A DNA stretch of 64,000 nucleotides. Origin: a bacterium (lineage in GTDB: Bacteria; Pseudomonadota; Gammaproteobacteria; Burkholderiales; Thiobacillaceae). Shown here one piece after another: positions 60,180 through 64,000 of the stretch. Every line of letters begins with the position of its first letter. The stretch's first letter is position 1. A program made the position numbers and the translations under genes. The stretch covers positions 1 through 64,000 of the forward strand of contig WOUQ01000010.1 of assembly GCA_009772925.1 (NCBI GenBank), in the 5' to 3' direction. A model generated the notes under the pieces. The model had not been told where the DNA came from and made no database searches. It was given only the letters and a program-made list of their open reading frames with translations.

Positions 60180-61250
60180 TCAGGTTTCCTCGATGCGGAC
60201 GCGGGGAGCCAATGCGGTGAACAGCTCGTAGGCGATGGTGCCGGCGGCGGCGGCCACGCGTTCCGCGGGCAGGCCTTCGCCCCACAGGGTGACCGGGCTG
60301 CCGACGTGGGCGGCGGGCACGCCGGACAGGTCGGCGAACAGCATGTCCATGGACACCCGGCCCAGGGTGCGGGTTTCCCGGCCGGCCACGAGGATGGGCG
60401 TGCCGGTGCCGGCGTGGCGGGGATAGCCGTCGGCGTAGCCGCAGGCCACCACGCCCACCTTCATGTCGCGCTCGGCGACATAGGCGGCGCCATAGCCGAC
60501 GCCTTCCCCCTTGCGCACGAACTGGCTGGCGATGAGCCGGCTTTCCAGGGTCATGGCGGGCAAGAGGCCAAGGTCGGCGCCGCTCTGTGCCGCGAAGGGC
60601 GAGGCACCGTACAGCATGATGCCGGGTCGCGCCCAGTCGCCGTGGGTCTCCGCATGGCGCAGCAGGGCGGCGGAGTTGGCCAGGCTGACGGGCAGATCCA
60701 GTCCGGCGGTGGTTTCGCGGAACAGCGCGAGCTGGGCGGCGACGCTGGCCGGATCGTCGTCGGCGCGGGCGAAGTGGGTCATGAGGGTGATGCCGCCAAC
60801 GTGAGGCGCGGCGCGCAGGACCGCCAGGGCGTCCGCCAGGCGTTGCGGCGCCAGGCCCAGGCGATGCATGCCGGTGTCCACCTTGAGGAAGACGTCCACC
60901 TTGTGCTCCAGCCGGGCCTTGGCCAGGATTTCCGCCTGGTCCTGGCGGTGGATTACCGGCCGCAGGCGCAGACGGGCGATTTCCGGCAGTTCGTCGGGAT
61001 GGAAGAAACCTTCCAGCAGGACGATGGGATGGGTGTAGCCCTCGCCGCGCAACTCGGCCGCCTCGTCGATGGAGAGTACGGCGAAACCGTCCGCCGCCCG
61101 GAAGGCGCGGGCCACCCGGGCCAGGCCGTGGCCATAACCGTTGGCCTTGATCACCGCGAGAATCTTCGCCTTGGGCGCGGCCGCGCGCGCCAGCCCCAGG
61201 TTGTGGGCCAGCGCGGCGCGGTCAATGCGGGCGATCAGGGGGCGGGCCAT
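60180..61250 (-). CDS. alr: Alanine racemase
   Basis: PLP enzyme making D-alanine for peptidoglycan. 356 residues from ATG 61250. PLP-lysine motif AVIKANGYGHG; FLKVDTGMHRLG; GYADGYPRH; catalytic Tyr region GYGAAYVAERD. Behind dnaB by 15 bp, the usual dnaB-alr order. Confidence 0.97.
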   Translation of the reverse strand: MARPLIARIDRAALAHNLGLARAAAPKAKILAVIKANGYGHGLARVARAFRAADGFAVLSIDEAAELRGEGYTHPIVLLEGFFHPDELPEIARLRLRPVIHRQDQAEILAKARLEHKVDVFLKVDTGMHRLGLAPQRLADALAVLRAAPHVGGITLMTHFARADDDPASVAAQLALFRETTAGLDLPVSLANSAALLRHAETHGDWARPGIMLYGASPFAAQSGADLGLLPAMTLESRLIASQFVRKGEGVGYGAAYVAERDMKVGVVACGYADGYPRHAGTGTPILVAGRETRTLGRVSMDMLFADLSGVPAAHVGSPVTLWGEGLPAERVAAAAGTIAYELFTALAPRVRIEET

Positions 61251-61265
61251 CAAGCGATGCGTCGT

Positions 61266-62660
61266 CTACTCGCCATACCCGCCAGCCCCCCCGGCGAAGC
61301 TCTCGAAGCGGGTGTACTCGCCCAGGAAGGTGAGCCGCACCATGCCGATGGGGCCGTTGCGCTGCTTGCCGATGATGATCTCGGCAGTGCCCTTGTCCTG
61401 GCTGTCCGGGTTGTAGACCTCGTCGCGGTAGATGAACAGGATGACGTCCGCGTCCTGTTCGATGGCGCCCGATTCACGCAGGTCGGACATCACCGGCCGC
61501 TTGTTGGGGCGTTGTTCCAGCGAGCGGTTCAACTGCGACAGGGCGATGACCGGCACGTGCAGTTCCTTGGCCAGGCCCTTGAGGGAGCGGGAAATCTCGG
61601 AAATCTCCGTGGCCCGGTTCTCGCTCTGGCCGGCGGCGCCGGACATCAGTTGCAGATAGTCGATGACGATCAGGCCCAGCGGTCGGTCGTTCTGGCATTG
61701 CCGCGCCAGACGGCGGGCGCGGGCGCGCACCTCCATGGCGGTGAGGCCCGGCGATTCGTCGATGAAGAAGGGGGTCTCGTTGAGCCGGCCGAGGGCGTGC
61801 GTCAGGCGCGGCCAGTCGTCCTCGCCGATGCGGCCGGTACGCAGCTTGTGCTGGTCCAGGCGGCCGACCGATCCGAGCATGCGCATGACCAGCTGGCTGG
61901 CCCCCATCTCCATGCTGAATACCGCCACCGACAGGTTGGCGTCCAGGGCCACGTTCTCGGCGATGTTCAGGCTGAAGGCCGTTTTGCCCATACTCGGCCG
62001 GCCGGCGACGATGATCAGGTCGCCCGGCTGCAGGCCCGAGGTCTTGGTGTCCAGGTCGGTGAAGCCGGTGGGCACGCCGGTGACCTCGCTGGGGTTGTCG
62101 CGGTTGTAGAGCTCGTCGATGCGGGTCACCACCTCCATCAGGAGGGGCTGCACGGCCTGGAAGCCCTGGGTGGTCTTGGCGCCCGCCTCCTTGATCTCGA
62201 ACACCTTGGCTTCCGCCTCGTCGAGGATCTGGGCGGCGGTGCGGCCGGCGGGACTCAAGGCGGAATCGCTGATCTGCGCGCCCACTTCCACCAGCTTCCT
62301 GAGCACCGAGCGCTCGCGCACGATCTCGGCGTAACGGCGGATGTTGGCGGCGGAGGGCGTGTTCTGCGCGAGGGCGGCCAGGTAGGAGAGGCCGCCGGCC
62401 TGATCGAGCTGCTCGAAGGATTCCAGGGCCTCGGCCACGGTCACCACGTCGGCCGGCTTGTTCTCCTCGATGAGGCGGACGATCTGCTTCCAGATGGCCT
62501 TGTGGTCGGCGCGGTAGAAGTCCTGCTCGTTGATGAGGTCCGCGACCCGTTCCCAGGCCGTGTTCTCCAGCATGAGGCCGCCCAGCACGGACTGCTCTGC
62601 CTCGACGGAATGAGGCGGCAGCTTGAGGGCGGACAGTTCGGGATCGAAAACGGCGGACAT
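61266..62660 (-). CDS. dnaB: Replicative DNA helicase DnaB
   Basis: 464 residues. N-terminal domain PPHSVEAEQSVLGGLMLEN; RecA-like motor with Walker A AGRPSMGKTAF, Walker B LIVIDYLQLM and FIYRDEVYNP. ATG 62660 preferred over 62687 (low-complexity leader). Loaded at the replication fork. Confidence 0.98.
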   Translation of the reverse strand: MSAVFDPELSALKLPPHSVEAEQSVLGGLMLENTAWERVADLINEQDFYRADHKAIWKQIVRLIEENKPADVVTVAEALESFEQLDQAGGLSYLAALAQNTPSAANIRRYAEIVRERSVLRKLVEVGAQISDSALSPAGRTAAQILDEAEAKVFEIKEAGAKTTQGFQAVQPLLMEVVTRIDELYNRDNPSEVTGVPTGFTDLDTKTSGLQPGDLIIVAGRPSMGKTAFSLNIAENVALDANLSVAVFSMEMGASQLVMRMLGSVGRLDQHKLRTGRIGEDDWPRLTHALGRLNETPFFIDESPGLTAMEVRARARRLARQCQNDRPLGLIVIDYLQLMSGAAGQSENRATEISEISRSLKGLAKELHVPVIALSQLNRSLEQRPNKRPVMSDLRESGAIEQDADVILFIYRDEVYNPDSQDKGTAEIIIGKQRNGPIGMVRLTFLGEYTRFESFAGGAGGYGE

Positions 62661-62813
62661 GGGCAGGCTCGGGCGGGGAAGCGGCATTGTAATTCGGGAC
62701 GGGGTTGCCGGACACCGCGCCGCAATCCGCGCGCGCGGGCTTGCACAAGATCAAGGCGGCAGCCGGGCGATCGCGCTTGAATCCACGCACCCGCATCCGA
62801 CCGCGAGCAGAGC

Positions 62814-63422
62814 ATGCACTTTCCCGCCTTCTTCCAGGACATTCCCCTCATCACCCTGCGCGACCCCCTGGCCGCGATCCTGGGCGCCGCCACCGACGGC
62901 CTCATCGACTACCGCTACGCCGACGTGGTCAAGCTGGCCGGCCATTCCTGCCCGACGGTGGCGGGCGCCTGGCTGATGGCCCGGCGCGGCTTGCGCGCCC
63001 TCTACTGCGACGACCTGCCGGAACGCGGCGGACTGCGCGTGGATTTCCGGGCCGCGCGCGAGGCCGGCACCACCGGCGTGGTCGGCAACGTGCTGGGCCT
63101 GATCACCGGCGCAGCGGGCGAGGAAGGCTTCAAGGGCCTGGGCGGCAGGCAGAGCCGGCGCGACCTGCTGCGCTTCGCCGTAGAACTGCCCGCCGAGCTG
63201 CGCCTCACCCGGCTGGATACGGGCGCCGCGACGCTGCTCGACTACCACCCCGAGCGTGTGCCACCGGCACCGGAGATGGCCCCGCTGATGGCCCGCGTGG
63301 TGGGCGGCGTGGCCGATCCCTGGGAACAGATCGAGTTCGCCCGCCTCTGGCAGGACCGGGTGCGGCGCATCCTGCTGGAGCACGCCGACGATCCGGAACT
63401 GGTGGCGGCGCGGTGCGGCTGA
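62814..63422 (+). CDS. FmdE-like protein
   Basis: 202 residues. DVVKLAGHSCPTVAGAWLMA, then GVVGNVLGLITGAAGEEGFKGLGG and RRDLLRF resemble the FmdE family (formylmethanofuran dehydrogenase subunit E, PF02663). The Cys of GHSCPT is a likely metal ligand; no C-terminal zinc ribbon is seen. Role here unknown. It lies in opposite orientation between dnaB and rplI and has a bidirectional terminator after it. Confidence 0.75.
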   Translation: MHFPAFFQDIPLITLRDPLAAILGAATDGLIDYRYADVVKLAGHSCPTVAGAWLMARRGLRALYCDDLPERGGLRVDFRAAREAGTTGVVGNVLGLITGAAGEEGFKGLGGRQSRRDLLRFAVELPAELRLTRLDTGAATLLDYHPERVPPAPEMAPLMARVVGGVADPWEQIEFARLWQDRVRRILLEHADDPELVAARCG

Positions 63423-63439
63423 GTGCCGCGCGGCCAACA

Positions 63440-63465
63440 AAAAAGGCCGCTTGCGCGGCCTTTTT
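63440..63465. terminator. Bidirectional terminator between the FmdE-like gene and rplI
   Basis: AAAAAGGCCGC (63440-63450), loop TTGC, GCGGCCTTTTT (63455-63465). The symmetric A-run and T-run let it work for both converging genes. Confidence 0.9.
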
Positions 63466-63483
63466 CGCGGGGGAGGGGAAGAC

Positions 63484-63933
63484 TCAGGCTTCGGCCACCA
63501 CGGTGACGGTGATGTCGCAGGTCACGTCGGAATGCAGGGCCAGGGTGATGGGGTATTCGCCCACCATCTTGAACGGGCCTTCCGGCAGCCGCACTTCGGC
63601 CTTGGCGATTTCCACGCCCTGCGCGGAGAGCGCCTGGGCGATGTCGACGTTGGTCACGGAGCCGAACAGGCGGCCGTCCACGCCTGCCTTCTGGGCGATG
63701 GTGACGGTCATGCCGGCGATCTTCTCTGCGCGCGCCTGCGCGGCGGCCAGTTTCTCGCCGGCCAGCTTTTCCAGTTCGGCCTTGCGCTCGGCGAAGGCGG
63801 CGATGTTGACCTTGGTGGCCCGCTTGGCCATGCCCTGGGGAATCAGGAAGTTGCGCGCGTAGCCGTCCTTGACCTTGACCACGTCGCCCAGGTTGCCCAG
63901 GTTGACCACTTTGTCCATCAGGATGATTTCCAT
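63484..63933 (-). CDS. rplI: 50S ribosomal protein L9
   Basis: 149 residues: [37 protein letters not shown] '[17 protein letters not shown]', long linker helix, C-terminal domain. ATG 63933 has AGGAG upstream. Follows rpsR by 14 bp. Confidence 0.99.
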   Translation of the reverse strand: MEIILMDKVVNLGNLGDVVKVKDGYARNFLIPQGMAKRATKVNIAAFAERKAELEKLAGEKLAAAQARAEKIAGMTVTIAQKAGVDGRLFGSVTNVDIAQALSAQGVEIAKAEVRLPEGPFKMVGEYPITLALHSDVTCDITVTVVAEA

Positions 63934-63947
63934 GTTCGCGCTCCTGA

Positions 63948-64000
63948 TCAGCTGTTGTGCTTGTCGGTGTAGGGCAGCAGGGCCAGGAAGCGGGCGCGCT
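63948..64000 (-). CDS. rpsR: 30S ribosomal protein S18 (partial, C-terminus)
   Basis: The last 16 codons read [16 protein letters not shown] and a TGA at 63948-63950; the start lies beyond the window. [12 protein letters not shown] is the invariant S18 end. Position before rplI confirms it. Confidence 0.93.
   Translation of the reverse strand, partial: RARFLALLPYTDKHNS

Overview
The window is GC-rich chromosomal DNA. Its gene order is typical of a betaproteobacterium: recO-era-rnc-lepB-lepA next to rpoE-rseA-rseB-rseC-mucD, lptF/lptG divergent from pepA, the ECF sigma/DUF3619/DUF3106/RDD block, lspA-fkpB-ispH behind ileS, and rpsR-rplI/dnaB-alr. The Isp-type hydrogenase and the A/V-type ATPase suggest a lineage that can live on H2 or anaerobically. 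This placement is inferred from gene content; there is no rRNA in the window. I saw no tRNA, rRNA, CRISPR array, transposase or prophage gene.

Layout. 0.1-4.7 kb: a KefB-type antiporter, a pilin-like protein and a membrane histidine kinase. 4.7-15.4 kb: a minus-strand housekeeping and envelope-stress block running rpoE-rseA-rseB-rseC-mucD, glutaredoxin, lepA, lepB, DUF4845, rnc, era, recO, pdxJ, with many 4-8 bp stop/start overlaps. 15.4-22.5 kb: nadB, pepA, lptF-lptG and an ECF sigma module. 22.5-26.9 kb: rplU-rpmA-obgE-proB, then ispH and fkpB on the other strand. 26.9-33.2 kb: lspA, ileS, ribF and murJ, interrupted by a 0.43-kb composite palindromic element. 33.3-39.2 kb: rpsT, DUF3579, ppa, a phosphoesterase, DUF3025, a CnoX-like thioredoxin, a degenerate HD-GYP protein, a small coiled-coil protein and an MscS channel.

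39.2-54.7 kb is the most distinctive part. A group 1e-like (Isp-type) [NiFe]-hydrogenase operon (protease, HupH-like protein, small subunit, Isp1 cytochrome b, Isp2 Hdr-like Fe-S protein, large subunit) starts from an AT-rich divergent regulatory region that also faces hypC. It is followed on the same strand by a small Cys-rich gene whose reading frame is broken exactly at an A-AAA-AAG slippery heptamer. A complete nine-gene A/V-type ATPase operon (H/G-like, C, I, K, F, E, A, B, D) comes next. Together these look like one bioenergetic island.

54.7-64 kb: a GlcG/HbpS-like secreted protein, a MacAB-like efflux set with a proline-rich secreted partner, trpC, alr and dnaB, then an FmdE-like gene inserted in opposite orientation between dnaB and rplI-rpsR. 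Several intercistronic gaps (about 49.9, 50.7, 54.0, 58.0 and 60.15 kb) hold short inverted or tandem G/C-tract repeats that seem to be dispersed non-coding elements of this genome.
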